48,882 bases of DNA from Myxococcales bacterium (GTDB lineage Bacteria > Myxococcota_A > Polyangia > Polyangiales > Polyangiaceae): assembly GCA_021847645.1 (NCBI GenBank), contig JAJZQG010000030.1, forward strand, positions 1 through 48,882, read 5' to 3'. Position numbers and translations under genes: made by a program. Position 1 is the first letter of the stretch; each line of letters begins with the position of its first letter. This document shows, piece after piece, positions 38,403 to 47,264 of the stretch. The notes under the pieces are model-generated. The model worked only from the letters and a program-made list of their open reading frames with translations, did not search any database and was not told the DNA's origin.

Positions 38403-38921
38403 CTACACGCTTCGCTGCAGCTTGTCGGCGTGTCGCGAGAGACGTTCGCGCAGCGTCAGGATTCCCTGCACGCTCACCCGATGCTCGTTGGTGCGAAGGA
38501 CGTCGGCCACGGCCATCGCCGCCAACCCTTGCCGCTCGTCGGTCGGCTGCGATCCGTTTCCGAGGTTCGCCACGAATACCTCGAACCGATCGCTCCGGCC
38601 CGGCGCAGCCGGGGCGCCCGGGTCGCTGTCCCGCGCGCAGATGTCGAGATAGAATACCTCGGCGGCGTCCTCGCGCAGCCCCACGGTCACCGCGCCGTGT
38701 CGCACCGGCGAGATCCTCTCGACGCGCCAGGTGCCAAGCCGGGCGCCCACCGTCAACGGTGCGAGCAGCGCCGAGCCATCGGGCGCGCTCTGCGACGGAC
38801 TGGTTCGAAGCGCGGGGCCGCGCCCGGACCGGGTGGCCGCCGAGGCCACGGCCGGGACCGTGACGATGGAGGCAGCAAGCAAGGTCATCACGCGCCGTCG
38901 CGACACTTCCAGGCTACTCAT
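38403..38921 (-). CDS. signal-peptide protein heading the hxs-like operon
   Basis: 172 residues. The ATG at 38921 follows GGAGG (38930-38934) by 8 bases; the longer upstream frame is not protein-like. The N-terminus SRRRVMTLLAASIVTVPAVASA resembles a Tat signal (twin Arg, then hydrophobic). The mature part has VFYLDICARDSD, RFEVFVANLGNGSQPTDERQ and GLAAMAVADVLRTNE, not a family I recognise. It is the first gene of the operon, so it may export or carry the product, or guard its metal. A TTGACT hexamer at 38969-38974 is a possible -35 box but lacks a good -10. Confidence 0.7.
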   Translation of the reverse strand: MSSLEVSRRRVMTLLAASIVTVPAVASAATRSGRGPALRTSPSQSAPDGSALLAPLTVGARLGTWRVERISPVRHGAVTVGLREDAAEVFYLDICARDSDPGAPAAPGRSDRFEVFVANLGNGSQPTDERQGLAAMAVADVLRTNEHRVSVQGILTLRERLSRHADKLQRSV

Positions 38922-39098
38922 GAGACAATCCTCCCTATTGAATGATCGGTACGCGGCGGCGTAAGCCAAGTCAACCGGCTTCGACGCTCGAGGGCGAGAC
39001 GCAAACGGCGGTGGTTCCCGGGCGGATGACGTTTCGGAAGAATCGACGACCAACGCTGCCACCAGCCGGCCAGCCAAACCGGGCGCGCGGGCCGCGTG

Positions 39099-41723
39099 TC
39101 AGGGCACCTTGTCGAAGACGAACCGCTCGTCGCGGACCGTAACCCGCAGCACGTCTCCCTTGCCGTAGGAGCCCGCGAGCAGGTGCTCGGCCAGCGGATC
39201 CTGCAACTCGCGCACCATGGCACGTCGCAGCGGCCGAGCGCCGAACGCCGGGTCGTATCCCAGCTCCACCAGCCGGCCCTTGGCCTCGTCGGTCAGAACC
39301 AGCTTCACATCGCGATCGCCCAACAGCTTCTCCAGACGCCTGAGCTGGATGTCCACGATGCCTCGAAGATTGTCCTTGCTCAGCGCCCGGAACACGATCA
39401 CGTCGTCGATGCGGTTGAGGAACTCGGGGCGGAAGAACGAACGAAGCTCCTCGAGCAGCACGTCGCGAAGCGCTTCCCGGCCCTCCTCGGTCTCGAACAG
39501 CTTGGCGTCCGTCTCCAGAATGCGCTTGGCTCCGATGTTCGACGTCATGATCACCACGGTGTTCGAGAAGTCCGCCGTGCGGCCGCGCCCGTCCGTCAGC
39601 CGGCCGTCGTCGAGCAGCTGCAGCAGCAGGTTGAACACATCCGGGTGGGCCTTCTCCACCTCGTCGAACAGCAGCACGCTGTAGGGGCGCCGTCGCACCG
39701 CTTCGGTCAGGAAGCCGCCTTGCTCGCTGTCGACGTAGCCCGGCGGGGCGCCGATCAAACGCTGCGCCATGTGGCTCTCCATGAACTCGCTCATGTCGAG
39801 GCGCGTGAGGGCGGCCTCGTCGTCGAACAGAAACTCGGCGAGCGCCTTGCCCAGCTCGGTCTTTCCGACGCCGCTGGGGCCGAGGAAGAGAAACGAGCCG
39901 ATGGGCTTGCCCGGGTCGCGCAACCCCACGCGACCGCGACGAACCGCCTTGGCGATGGCATGCAGCGCCTCGTCCTGGCCGATCACGCGCTGCACGAGCC
40001 GCTCCTCCATGCGCGTGAGCTTCTCGGTTTCGGCCTCCATCATCTTGGCGACCGGGATCCCGGTCCACTCGCCAAGGGTCATCGCAACATCCTGGTCGGT
40101 GACCAGGTTGGGTGTCTGGTTGCCGCCGACGCGCTGGACCGCGTCCTGAGCGGCTTGGGCGCGCCGCTTCAGATCCGGGATGGTGACGTGCTCGAGCTCT
40201 CCGAGGCGAGCGAAGTCGCGCTTGTCGCGTGCCTTGTCGAGGGCGGCTTGGGCCTGGGCGAGCTCGGCGTGCAGCTGCTGCGCGGCGGCCAACGCGCCGC
40301 GACGCGACTCCAGCTCGGTTCTGGCCGCTGCCACCTTGGGCTCCAGCTCGGCTCGTTCCTCGGCGAGCTTGGCCCGCGTCCTGAGGCTCACGTCGTCTTC
40401 ATCATCGGCCAACGCAGCCTCCTGCGCCTTGATCGACTCGAGCCGCCGCATCAGATCGTCGACATCGGCCGGCACGCCTTCGATCTCCACTCGCTTGCGC
40501 GCCGCCGTCTCGTCCAGCAGGTCGATCGCGCTGTCGGGCAGCGCGCGATCCTGCAGGTAGCGCTTCGCCAGCGTCACCGCGGCAACGATCGCCCCCTCGC
40601 CGATTCGCACGTTGTGGTGCGCCTCGTAGCGCGTCGCCACCCCGCGCAGCACCTCGGTCGCTTGATCGACCGTCGGAGCGTCGAGTCCCACGATCGTCAC
40701 CCGACGCAGCAGAGCCCCGTCGCGGTCCTGGATCTTGCGGACACCCTCGGTGGTGGTCGTGCCCAGGAAGCGGATGTCGCCCTTGGCAAGCACGGGCTTG
40801 AGCAGCTCGCCGACGCCCGCACCCATGGCTCCCTGGCCCAGCAGCGCGTCGAAGTTCTCCACGACCAGCACGGCGTCGCGGTGCTCGTGCTCTGGGTTGA
40901 GCGAGTCCACCAGACGCTTGACGCGCTCCTCGAGCTCGCCGCGGAGCTTGGCGCCCGCCACCAGCGCGCCGGTGTCCAACTCCATGAGCCGAAGGCCGGC
41001 CATGTTCGGCGGAACGTCGCCCGCAGCGATGCGCGCCGCAAGCGCGCGGACCACGGCGGTCTTGCCCACGCCGGGATCGCCGACAATCAGCGGATGGTTC
41101 TTGCCCCTGCGCTCGAGGATCTGCAGCACGCGACGAACCACGGCGTCGCGTCCGATCACCGGGTCGAAACGTCCTTCGCGCGCGAGCGCCACCAGGTCGC
41201 GCGTGAAGACTCCCGCGGGCTCGCCCGCGGCCGCGGCCAGACCAACAGCCGCCGGTGCGGTCTCGAGAAGGGCGAGGTGGGGACGGAAACAGCCGGGCCC
41301 CAGGTTGAACGACGCGAGAATCTCCCCGGCTGCCCCCCGAATTTCCTGGGACACGGCGTTGAGCAGATGTCCCACGCCTACGGCATCGGCCTTCTCGCGG
41401 TCCGCGTCGCGCTCGGCACGCGAGAGCAGCTCCTGCAGAGCGTTCGACAGATAGGCTTCGCCGGTCGTGGAGCGGGGCACCGCCTTGAGCGCCGTCTCGG
41501 CAGCAGCCATGACCTCCGCCGGTTCGGCCCCGGCCTTGCGGAACACCTCCGCCACCCCCGGCGTCCGATCGAGCGCGCGCACCAGCAAGTGCAGCGGCTC
41601 GACCTCGTCGTGGCCACGCTCGTCCGCCAGCTTCTGCGCGCCCGCCACCAGCGCCTTCGCTGCCCCCGAGTACTTCTCCAGCCCAATCGTCGTCGCCTGT
41701 GTTTGCTTGTTTCCCGCCATCAC
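39099..41723 (-). CDS. ClpB-type AAA+ disaggregase/unfoldase with altered first Walker B
   Basis: 874 residues. An N-terminal Clp-N domain (LEKYSGAAKALVAGAQKLA...) is followed by ATPase 1: Walker A GDPGVGKT. Walker B reads VLVVENFDALLG, where the usual hhhhDE becomes EN; the Arg-finger region LLRRVTIV is kept. A coiled-coil middle segment runs about 400-520. ATPase 2 is normal: GPSGVGKTE, VLLFDEVEKAHPD, SNIGAKR, and FRPEFLNRIDD. The protein resembles ClpB more than ClpA/C (no ClpP loop seen). The changed Walker B suggests reduced hydrolysis in ring 1. The gene is upstream of, and in the same direction as, the hxs-like operon. Confidence 0.85.
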   Translation of the reverse strand: MMAGNKQTQATTIGLEKYSGAAKALVAGAQKLADERGHDEVEPLHLLVRALDRTPGVAEVFRKAGAEPAEVMAAAETALKAVPRSTTGEAYLSNALQELLSRAERDADREKADAVGVGHLLNAVSQEIRGAAGEILASFNLGPGCFRPHLALLETAPAAVGLAAAAGEPAGVFTRDLVALAREGRFDPVIGRDAVVRRVLQILERRGKNHPLIVGDPGVGKTAVVRALAARIAAGDVPPNMAGLRLMELDTGALVAGAKLRGELEERVKRLVDSLNPEHEHRDAVLVVENFDALLGQGAMGAGVGELLKPVLAKGDIRFLGTTTTEGVRKIQDRDGALLRRVTIVGLDAPTVDQATEVLRGVATRYEAHHNVRIGEGAIVAAVTLAKRYLQDRALPDSAIDLLDETAARKRVEIEGVPADVDDLMRRLESIKAQEAALADDEDDVSLRTRAKLAEERAELEPKVAAARTELESRRGALAAAQQLHAELAQAQAALDKARDKRDFARLGELEHVTIPDLKRRAQAAQDAVQRVGGNQTPNLVTDQDVAMTLGEWTGIPVAKMMEAETEKLTRMEERLVQRVIGQDEALHAIAKAVRRGRVGLRDPGKPIGSFLFLGPSGVGKTELGKALAEFLFDDEAALTRLDMSEFMESHMAQRLIGAPPGYVDSEQGGFLTEAVRRRPYSVLLFDEVEKAHPDVFNLLLQLLDDGRLTDGRGRTADFSNTVVIMTSNIGAKRILETDAKLFETEEGREALRDVLLEELRSFFRPEFLNRIDDVIVFRALSKDNLRGIVDIQLRRLEKLLGDRDVKLVLTDEAKGRLVELGYDPAFGARPLRRAMVRELQDPLAEHLLAGSYGKGDVLRVTVRDERFVFDKVP

Positions 41724-41806
41724 GACGCTACGCTACCACCCATCGAGGGCCTCGCGGCAAGACCGTTGCTGACCGCCGCCACGCCGCAACACCCGGAGCC
41801 GTCGCC

Positions 41807-41860
41807 ATGCCCGCCCGCGTCGTCGTCTATACCACCGACTCCTGCCCGTACTGCACGCGC
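41807..41860 (+). pseudogene. 5' fragment of a glutaredoxin gene
   Basis: The frame opens MPARVVVYTTDSCPYCTR, which is the beta-strand plus CPYC active site of glutaredoxin, then changes to an unrelated sequence. Only about 18 of 85 residues remain. The opposite strand of the next 130 bases reads a protein-like stretch (VAHEPKYKMDKRVQLGEAPV) ending at a stop near the fragment, so two gene ends may meet here. The rest of 41861-41981 holds no gene. Confidence 0.5.
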
Positions 41861-41981
41861 TGCTCGGGCACCTTCACGGGCTTGCCCGCCACCGGCGCCT
41901 CGCCCAACTGCACCCGCTTGTCCATCTTGTACTTGGGCTCGTGGGCCACGATCGACGAGGCCAGGTCCTACGCGCGGGAAG

Positions 41982-43145
41982 CTACTTGCCCACTCTGCGC
42001 AATTGAGCGTCCGGGCCGCGCGTCGCGAAGAATACGTAGGTATCGTCGACCGCGATCGAGGCCGGTGTTTCCTGCGCGAGGTCCGTCTCGCTACCGCCGG
42101 CGATCGGCGCCTTGCCGAGCGAGTAGCTGTAGTAGCTGAAATACGCATTCGTGGCGTCCACCGCCACAGTGGCGACGGCGCCCGAAACGACGGTTGCCGG
42201 AGCTCCGCCGCTCTTCGACACCTTCATGAGATCTCCCGTCGCCCACTCGACATAATAGACGTTGCCCTGATCCAGTGCGAGGTCCGTCGCCCAATAGCTC
42301 GGAACCAACGTCGAGACCACGCCCCCCGACTTGCTCACCTTACGAATCGCCTTGTCGGCGTCGTTGAATCCATCCGTGGCGAAGTACACGCTGTCATCGT
42401 CCACGGCCAGCATGAACGCGCCAGACTGGTTCGATGACGGCCCCACGAGCGCGGTTGGCGCGCCTCCGGCCTTGGGCACGCGCCACACGCTGCCGTCGCT
42501 GTCATTCACGTAGTACACGTCGGTCGCGTCCACCGCGAGGCCCGCGACCCCCCAAACGTTGCCGACGATCGTCTGGACGTTTCCCCCCTGCAGCGGCACG
42601 CGGAGCACGGCGCCGTACTTGTTATCGACATACGAGTAGTTCGTGTCGCTGAAGTAGACGTAGCCGTCGCTCACCGCGATGCCGACCGGGCCCACCAGGT
42701 TCGACGCGACGGTGGTGCGCGCGGTCCCATCCTTGCCACACTTCTCCACGAGCCGCAGATCGGCGTTGAGCCAATACACGGAAGTCGCATCCAGCGCAAT
42801 CGAGTTGGCGTTCATGTCGGCAGTCCCGATGCCGTCCACGAGCAGCGCGTCTCCCATTCCCGCTACGCCTCCGCTGCCCGCGCTTCCACCCGTTCCTGCA
42901 CTGCCGCCGCTGCCCGCTACGCCTCCGCTGCCCGCGCTTCCGCCGGTTCCTGCACTGCCGCCGCTGCCCGCTACGCCTCCGCTGCCCGCTACGCCTCCGC
43001 TGCCCGCGCTTCCGCCCGTTCCTGCACTGCCGCCGCTGCCCGCTACGCCTCCGGCACCAGCGCCGCTGTCACTGCTTCCGCAGCCGCAGGTCATCGCCAT
43101 CAGGGCTAGGAATAAGGTGCACGTCTCCGTCATGGATCGTCGCAT
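41982..43145 (-). CDS. Gly-rich beta-propeller-like lipoprotein
   Basis: 387 residues; the ATG at 43145 has GAGGAG 9 bases upstream. A signal (TLFLALMAMTCGC) has Cys at 20 and 22. Residues 28-97 are a Gly/Ser/Ala repeat (GSGGSAGTGGSAGSGGVA), an 18-residue unit in about four copies. The C-terminal 290 residues contain repeated SVYWLNADLR, DVYYVNDSDGSVWRVPK and SVYFATDG segments, the blades of a beta-propeller (NHL/YWTD-like). Likely an outer-membrane or extracellular binding protein. The rest of the gene's surroundings give no clue to the ligand. Confidence 0.8.
   Translation of the reverse strand: MRRSMTETCTLFLALMAMTCGCGSSDSGAGAGGVAGSGGSAGTGGSAGSGGVAGSGGVAGSGGSAGTGGSAGSGGVAGSGGSAGTGGSAGSGGVAGMGDALLVDGIGTADMNANSIALDATSVYWLNADLRLVEKCGKDGTARTTVASNLVGPVGIAVSDGYVYFSDTNYSYVDNKYGAVLRVPLQGGNVQTIVGNVWGVAGLAVDATDVYYVNDSDGSVWRVPKAGGAPTALVGPSSNQSGAFMLAVDDDSVYFATDGFNDADKAIRKVSKSGGVVSTLVPSYWATDLALDQGNVYYVEWATGDLMKVSKSGGAPATVVSGAVATVAVDATNAYFSYYSYSLGKAPIAGGSETDLAQETPASIAVDDTYVFFATRGPDAQLRRVGK
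42855..43064. repeat. Gly-rich coding minisatellite
   Basis: Imperfect repeats of CCGCTGCCCGC(T/G)(A/C)C-like units encode the Gly/Ser/Ala linker of the lipoprotein. Similar linkers, with different sequence, occur in the MopE-type lipoprotein at 34718. Confidence 0.9.
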
Positions 43146-43315
43146 CGGTCTGTTCTCCTCGTCACGGCCCACGAGCGTGGTCGATGCGTGCATGGTACGA
43201 CCACGGGCCGCGGCCGCAAGAGAATCCCATCTGGAGCGTGGAGCGGAACCCGCCGCGGCTCTACCAGAAGGGGTGGTCCTTGAATTGGAAGCCCCTCAAT
43301 GCCTACGTGACCTTC

Positions 43316-43444
43316 ACCACGACGACCGTACCGGTAGGAGGCATGTCGGGGCGCCAGTCGCCCGTGGCGGGCTATGAAGGAGTCCATGATCGGATCGGCA
43401 ATGTATGGGAGTTGGAAGTCAACTGCCACGGGTCGGCCGGCAAG
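43316..43444 (+). pseudogene. fragment of an FGE-sulfatase (SUMF1-like) gene
   Basis: One frame reads VPVGGMSGRQSPVAGYEGVHDRIGNVWELEVNCHGSAGKS, condensed by its hallmarks VPVG, GYEGVHDRIGNVWE and CHGSAGKS. This corresponds to PVGS...G.YD..GNVWEW in FGE-sulfatase domains. The frame is then lost. Both flanks of the domain are missing. Confidence 0.45.
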
Positions 43445-43570
43445 AGCAGCTATGAGCGACGATCGCGTGACCGCAGCGCGGTACATCCAGCCTCCTCTAC
43501 CGCTGGTCCCAACGCAAGTCAGATGTCCCTCCTTGCGCCAGCGCACGATCGTCTCGCGGCACACACACCT
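43436..43570 (-). pseudogene. possible helix-turn-helix remnant
   Basis: VCRETIVRWRKEGHLTCVGT then GRGGWMYRAA resembles the MerR/excisionase pattern (VSRxTVxRWxxEGxLxxVxT...YR). It overlaps the end of the FGE fragment and abuts the membrane-protein stop. No start region remains. Weak evidence. Confidence 0.25.
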
Positions 43571-45206
43571 ACGGTCGGGACGCGCGCGCAGGGCCGAGAA
43601 CCACGTCGAACAGCCACCAGTCCAATTCATGCCAGCGCAGCTTCACCCGGTTGGAGGCCAGGGCCTCAGTCGGCTTGGTGTGCGAAAGGACCAGCACATA
43701 GTCGTAGTCGTCCAGATTGCCGGCTCGCCAAAACGGTCGCCCCAGCGGGGACGGCGTTCGGCCGGGGCGGTAGTCAATGGGGTAGTATGGCCGGATGGCG
43801 AAGCAATCGTCGCTGTGCCCTCCGTTGAGCGTCGCCTGGAGCATCTTGGGCAGATGCCACAACGGCCCCATGTGGGTCAGATCGATCTCCGGATACTCCA
43901 TCACGTACGCGAGCGCAGTGCGGTCCGGAAGCGCGGCAATGGCCGCGGGCAGCCCGCCGACATACCGTCGTTGGAACTCCTGGAACTTGCTGTGCACCAC
44001 CCAGGGATAGCCGAGAACCACGGCGAGCAGCGGCGCGATCAGCACGCCGAATCGCCAGGAGCGCGGCTGAATCCTCGGCCAGAACGCAAAAAAGACGAGC
44101 GTGAAGAACCAGGCCCGCTCGGCCAGAATGTTGACTTCGCGGATGTTGTTAGGCAGTAGAAAGAACGCTGCCATGCAGCTGAGCGTGATCCACTCGACGG
44201 CGTACTCGCGCAGCGCGGCTGCCATCCGCTTCCACCAGGAAGCTTGTGCCTCGGCCACTCCCGCGTTGGAAGCACTGTCGCGTCCCGTCGCCGCCATGGC
44301 AAGCAGCCAGACGACAACCATCAGGAGAAACGCGACCTCGTCGACGTTGTCCTTGAAAAAGCGCATTCCCCATTCGTGGGTCAGTTGGAGCCGTCGGTCC
44401 CAGGGAAGGAACTCGGCGCCGAACCCGCCCCCCGCCGTTCGGATGGTGCGTCCCGCCTCCGTGGCCTGACCGGCGAGAAGACGCTGGTAGGACCACGCGG
44501 CGAAGAACGGCGTACTGGCGACCAACGCCAGCCACCGACGCCACGCGCGCAGCCCCGGCACGAAGACGAGCATCACGGCGCCCACCATGCCGAGCGCGAT
44601 GAGATAACCGAGGATGTGCGCGAAATAGGTGGCTTGCAGCAGAAGAAAGAGCAGCAGTCCCCGTCGGAGTCCGCCTTCTGCCGCAAACTTGCGCGCCACG
44701 GCCACCGCAAAGAGCAAGAACGGCAGGGAGGCGATGAAGTTGAGAAAACCGACGTTCAACAACGCTCCAAACACCAGCGGAGTGGCGAGCAGCGCAGTCC
44801 AGTCGGGACGCTTGAACGCCCGGGCCAGGGCAAGCGCAGACAGCGGTGTCCCGATCACGAACCATGTGAGCAGGAGCTTCGCCACGTTCAACGTGCCAAT
44901 CAGGCGCGCCAACAGGACAGCCAGGCATAGCGAAAGTCCGTTTGCCGTCAGCGGGGATCGCGTGACGTACAGCTCCGGGTAGATCGTCCGCGGGTCCGAG
45001 CTCCTGGCCATGATGTCCATCAACTCGACGTGCCCGCCCAGGTCGCCCAGCGGAAGGTAGGTGGTTCCCCAGACGACGGTCAGGTGTCCCACGAAAGCAA
45101 GGGCGAGCACCCACAGGACCCAATGACGCGCCAGATGCGCACGTGCCACGCTCCAACGCAGGGCGAACCTGGGGGCAACGGAAGAATGGTCGGCTGATGT
45201 CGTCAT
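43569..45206 (-). CDS. polytopic membrane protein (GT-C-like, function unknown)
   Basis: 545 residues with about ten hydrophobic helices, for example HWVLWVLALAFVGHLTVVWG, and LSCMAAFFLLPNNI. The first loop, GDLGGHVELMDIMARSSDP, with acidic residues just after helix 1, recalls GT-C glycosyltransferases or related lipid-linked sugar enzymes, but the family signature is not clear. The C-terminal domain is soluble-looking (CFAIRPYYPIDYRPGRTPSP). The ATG at 45206 follows from helix position; an upstream start at 45317 adds only a basic stretch. Neighbours are remnants. Confidence 0.75.
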   Translation of the reverse strand: MTTSADHSSVAPRFALRWSVARAHLARHWVLWVLALAFVGHLTVVWGTTYLPLGDLGGHVELMDIMARSSDPRTIYPELYVTRSPLTANGLSLCLAVLLARLIGTLNVAKLLLTWFVIGTPLSALALARAFKRPDWTALLATPLVFGALLNVGFLNFIASLPFLLFAVAVARKFAAEGGLRRGLLLFLLLQATYFAHILGYLIALGMVGAVMLVFVPGLRAWRRWLALVASTPFFAAWSYQRLLAGQATEAGRTIRTAGGGFGAEFLPWDRRLQLTHEWGMRFFKDNVDEVAFLLMVVVWLLAMAATGRDSASNAGVAEAQASWWKRMAAALREYAVEWITLSCMAAFFLLPNNIREVNILAERAWFFTLVFFAFWPRIQPRSWRFGVLIAPLLAVVLGYPWVVHSKFQEFQRRYVGGLPAAIAALPDRTALAYVMEYPEIDLTHMGPLWHLPKMLQATLNGGHSDDCFAIRPYYPIDYRPGRTPSPLGRPFWRAGNLDDYDYVLVLSHTKPTEALASNRVKLRWHELDWWLFDVVLGPARASRP

Positions 45207-45739
45207 CGTTTCGTTCCGCCAACAGCGGCTCGCCCGCGCAGACAAGCCGCGCGTGTTTGCACCTGACCATGTCCGAGATCCATGGCAGTCACTTGCGTGG
45301 CCCCACCAGCGCAGCACCTCGCGATGACGCAGTCCGCGCCATGGCCGTTAGGAAAGGTCGGTATCTGGAAACGACCCACAGCGCGGCAACTACCACAGCT
45401 CGGCGTGAGACGCGATGCCTTCCGGCCGCTCACCGTCGTCCGGCGGGGCGCACGGCAAGCGGGTCGCTCGGTCGGCATCCGCCGCCTGTGCATGTCCTCA
45501 CGGTCGGCAGTCGTCGAAGGGCGAGCCGTGGCGTCTCGACAGCTCCCCGCGCTGCGGCTCTGCTCGGCCCTGTCGCAAAACACCCGGTCCCCCATTGAAG
45601 ATCTGCGTGCCCGTCGCAGCGCTGGCGCTGCTCAGGATGCGCTTGCCGAGCCGCGCTGCCGCCCGCAGCGCCCGCAGCCCCGGACCCATGCAGCCGTTGC
45701 GCGCAGCCGATTGGTCAATGAGCAGCATGCAACGTTCAA
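45207..45739. other. stretch without recognisable gene
   Basis: All frames are short, Arg/Ser/Ala-rich and without motifs. It separates the membrane protein from IS91-type remnants and looks like decayed DNA. Confidence 0.5.
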
Positions 45740-45960
45740 GGGTCAGCCGCCAGCTCCCAGGAATGCGGGGCGCGCTGCACAGCGTCTGGTGGTTGCGGGT
45801 CGACACCCACGAGCCAGTCTGGACGAGGCTCACCGCTGACGTCGATCGCTACGGTGTCGGGGTGGGTCAGCTCGGCGGGCGCGAGCGGCAAGGCCAGATG
45901 CCGAAGGGTTCGATGACATCCTCGCTGCGGAAGCGCCGAGAAGCTCCCGCGATCACGGAC
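45740..45960 (-). mobile_element. IS91-type transposase C-terminal remnant, copy 1
   Basis: The minus strand reads LALPLAPAELTHPDTVAIDV then SGEPRPDWLVGVDPQPPDAV, near-identical to copy 2 at 48230-48540. A 4-base deletion shifts the frame upstream (RSEDVIEPFGIW). The identical-spacing block 45765-45897 matches 48295-48427 with no indel. The zinc-like CPRC part is not present here. Confidence 0.5.
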
Positions 45961-46076
45961 GGGGTGTTCGCGGAAGCCGCGTGCGGCGACTGCGTCGAAC
46001 CCATCGGCGGAAACGTCGTAGTCGGCGCCGGGGACCAAGACCGGGCGGGCGACCGCGACATGCGCATGCCCTGCGA

Positions 46077-46283
46077 TCAATTGCCGCACGGATTCGCCTC
46101 GGCAGGCTGCTGGTTCACAGCCGGTCCGAGCTTGACTTCGACGGCGTCGAAGCCCAGCCCGACAGAGATTCCATCGCACGTCGCGCCCGCGGTCTGCGTG
46201 CCGTCGTTCATGATATCGGAAGCAGCGCGGATCTGCTGGAGCACGGAATCCTTCGTGGGCCCCGAGCATGCGTAATCGCAAAC
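46077..46283 (-). pseudogene. in-frame continuation after a TAG: C-terminus of the secreted protein
   Basis: Directly after the TAG at 46284-46286, 68 codons remain open in the same frame: VCDYACSGPTKDSVLQQIRA, ASDIMNDGTQTAGATCDGIS, VGLGFDAVEVKLGPAVNQQP, then AEANPCGN and a TGA. The DxMNDGTQT...CDGISVGLGF pattern looks like a genuine protein C-terminus with Cys pairs. Either the TAG is a recent nonsense mutation or it is read through. Confidence 0.6.
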
Positions 46284-47264
46284 CTACGAGGGCATTGCGC
46301 GACAGAAATCCTCAATATGGTCATCGATGAGCGTCACGTACTCCTGTGTATCCATCACGCCGGATATGACGCCTTGGGTCGCAGTCCGTGGCGCTTGGCC
46401 TTCGGTCCCGAGGCGCATGGAGATGACGACGTGATGCAAGCGCAAGGGGAACCAAGCGTGGAGCCAGTTCAGGCCGATATCGACGTATCCTTGGGGATGT
46501 ATCACAAGGACGTTATCTCGCACGTAGCCACCAGTGAAGATCATCTTCGAAGCGTTGGCAGGCGGAGTGGGCGTGCCGGATGCCAGGCACTTGTCGAGGT
46601 ACTCACAAAACACGGGCCAGGTATCGCTGCCGTCCCAGGCCGGCGCGGTGCCGAGGGGAGCGCCTTCGTACAGCGAACCCGTCAGTCCAGACAGGTCGGA
46701 GCCCGCGTCGAGCCGATCGATCGCAAACAGCAGCGTATGCGCGCCACGCGCCATGGCGTCATTCACATCTTGGCTGAAATTGCCCGCTAACGAAATCCAA
46801 AACGGGACCAGGTTCTCCCCAAACGAGTTATCTGTCCCGCCGCGCCCATCCGTCTCGATGCTCGCTTCGTTGCCGCCCGGCTGCGGTCGGCAATGGTTGG
46901 TGGTGCATCTCGAGGAGGCGATACCGTCGATGTCATAGCCGTACTGCTTCCACGCATCGGACGATTCCGTGCCATCCGGATTCGTGTCGCCGAGGAACAA
47001 CCGCCGAATCGCAAAGACGACCTGCGGTCCTTGCTTGATCGCAGCGGTGGACGGGTCGGCTGGCGGGTACGCCGAGCCGTCGGGGGCATCGCTCACAGTC
47101 GCGCAGCGGCAATGCCAATCACAGGTGGGAGCGGGACTACCGGCACTCGCGGGCTGCGAGGTACAACCGATGACCCCGGTGCACGTCAACACGCCGCCCG
47201 CGAAAAGCGTCCAAGTACTCCCGCAAGCGCACTTCAAGGCAGGTAGCCACACGCCACGTAGCAT
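46284..47264 (-). CDS. secreted lipoprotein of unknown function, ending at an in-frame TAG
   Basis: 326 residues up to the TAG. The start MLRGVWLPALKCACGSTWTL with a signal segment FAGGVLTCTGVIGCT (lipobox VIGC) is preferred over the much longer Arg-rich frame. The body is Cys- and Trp-containing with KQGPQVVFAIRRLFLGDTNP, SSDAWKQYGYDIDGIASS, DNSFGENLVPFWISL and SGLTGSLYEGAPLG. It resembles large secreted proteins of unknown function that I associate with Polyangia, but I cannot name a domain. The natural C-terminus appears to lie after the TAG (46077-46283). Confidence 0.7.
   Translation of the reverse strand: MLRGVWLPALKCACGSTWTLFAGGVLTCTGVIGCTSQPASAGSPAPTCDWHCRCATVSDAPDGSAYPPADPSTAAIKQGPQVVFAIRRLFLGDTNPDGTESSDAWKQYGYDIDGIASSRCTTNHCRPQPGGNEASIETDGRGGTDNSFGENLVPFWISLAGNFSQDVNDAMARGAHTLLFAIDRLDAGSDLSGLTGSLYEGAPLGTAPAWDGSDTWPVFCEYLDKCLASGTPTPPANASKMIFTGGYVRDNVLVIHPQGYVDIGLNWLHAWFPLRLHHVVISMRLGTEGQAPRTATQGVISGVMDTQEYVTLIDDHIEDFCRAMPS

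Noticed and set aside
38922..39098. Clear sigma-70 promoter for the hxs-like operon
   Set aside because: TTGACT is present but no -10 at suitable spacing; readthrough from the ClpB gene is equally possible.
39096..42437. 1113-codon plus-strand frame
   Set aside because: Antisense to the ClpB-like gene and to the start of the next minus-strand gene; low-complexity His/Gln/Leu pattern.
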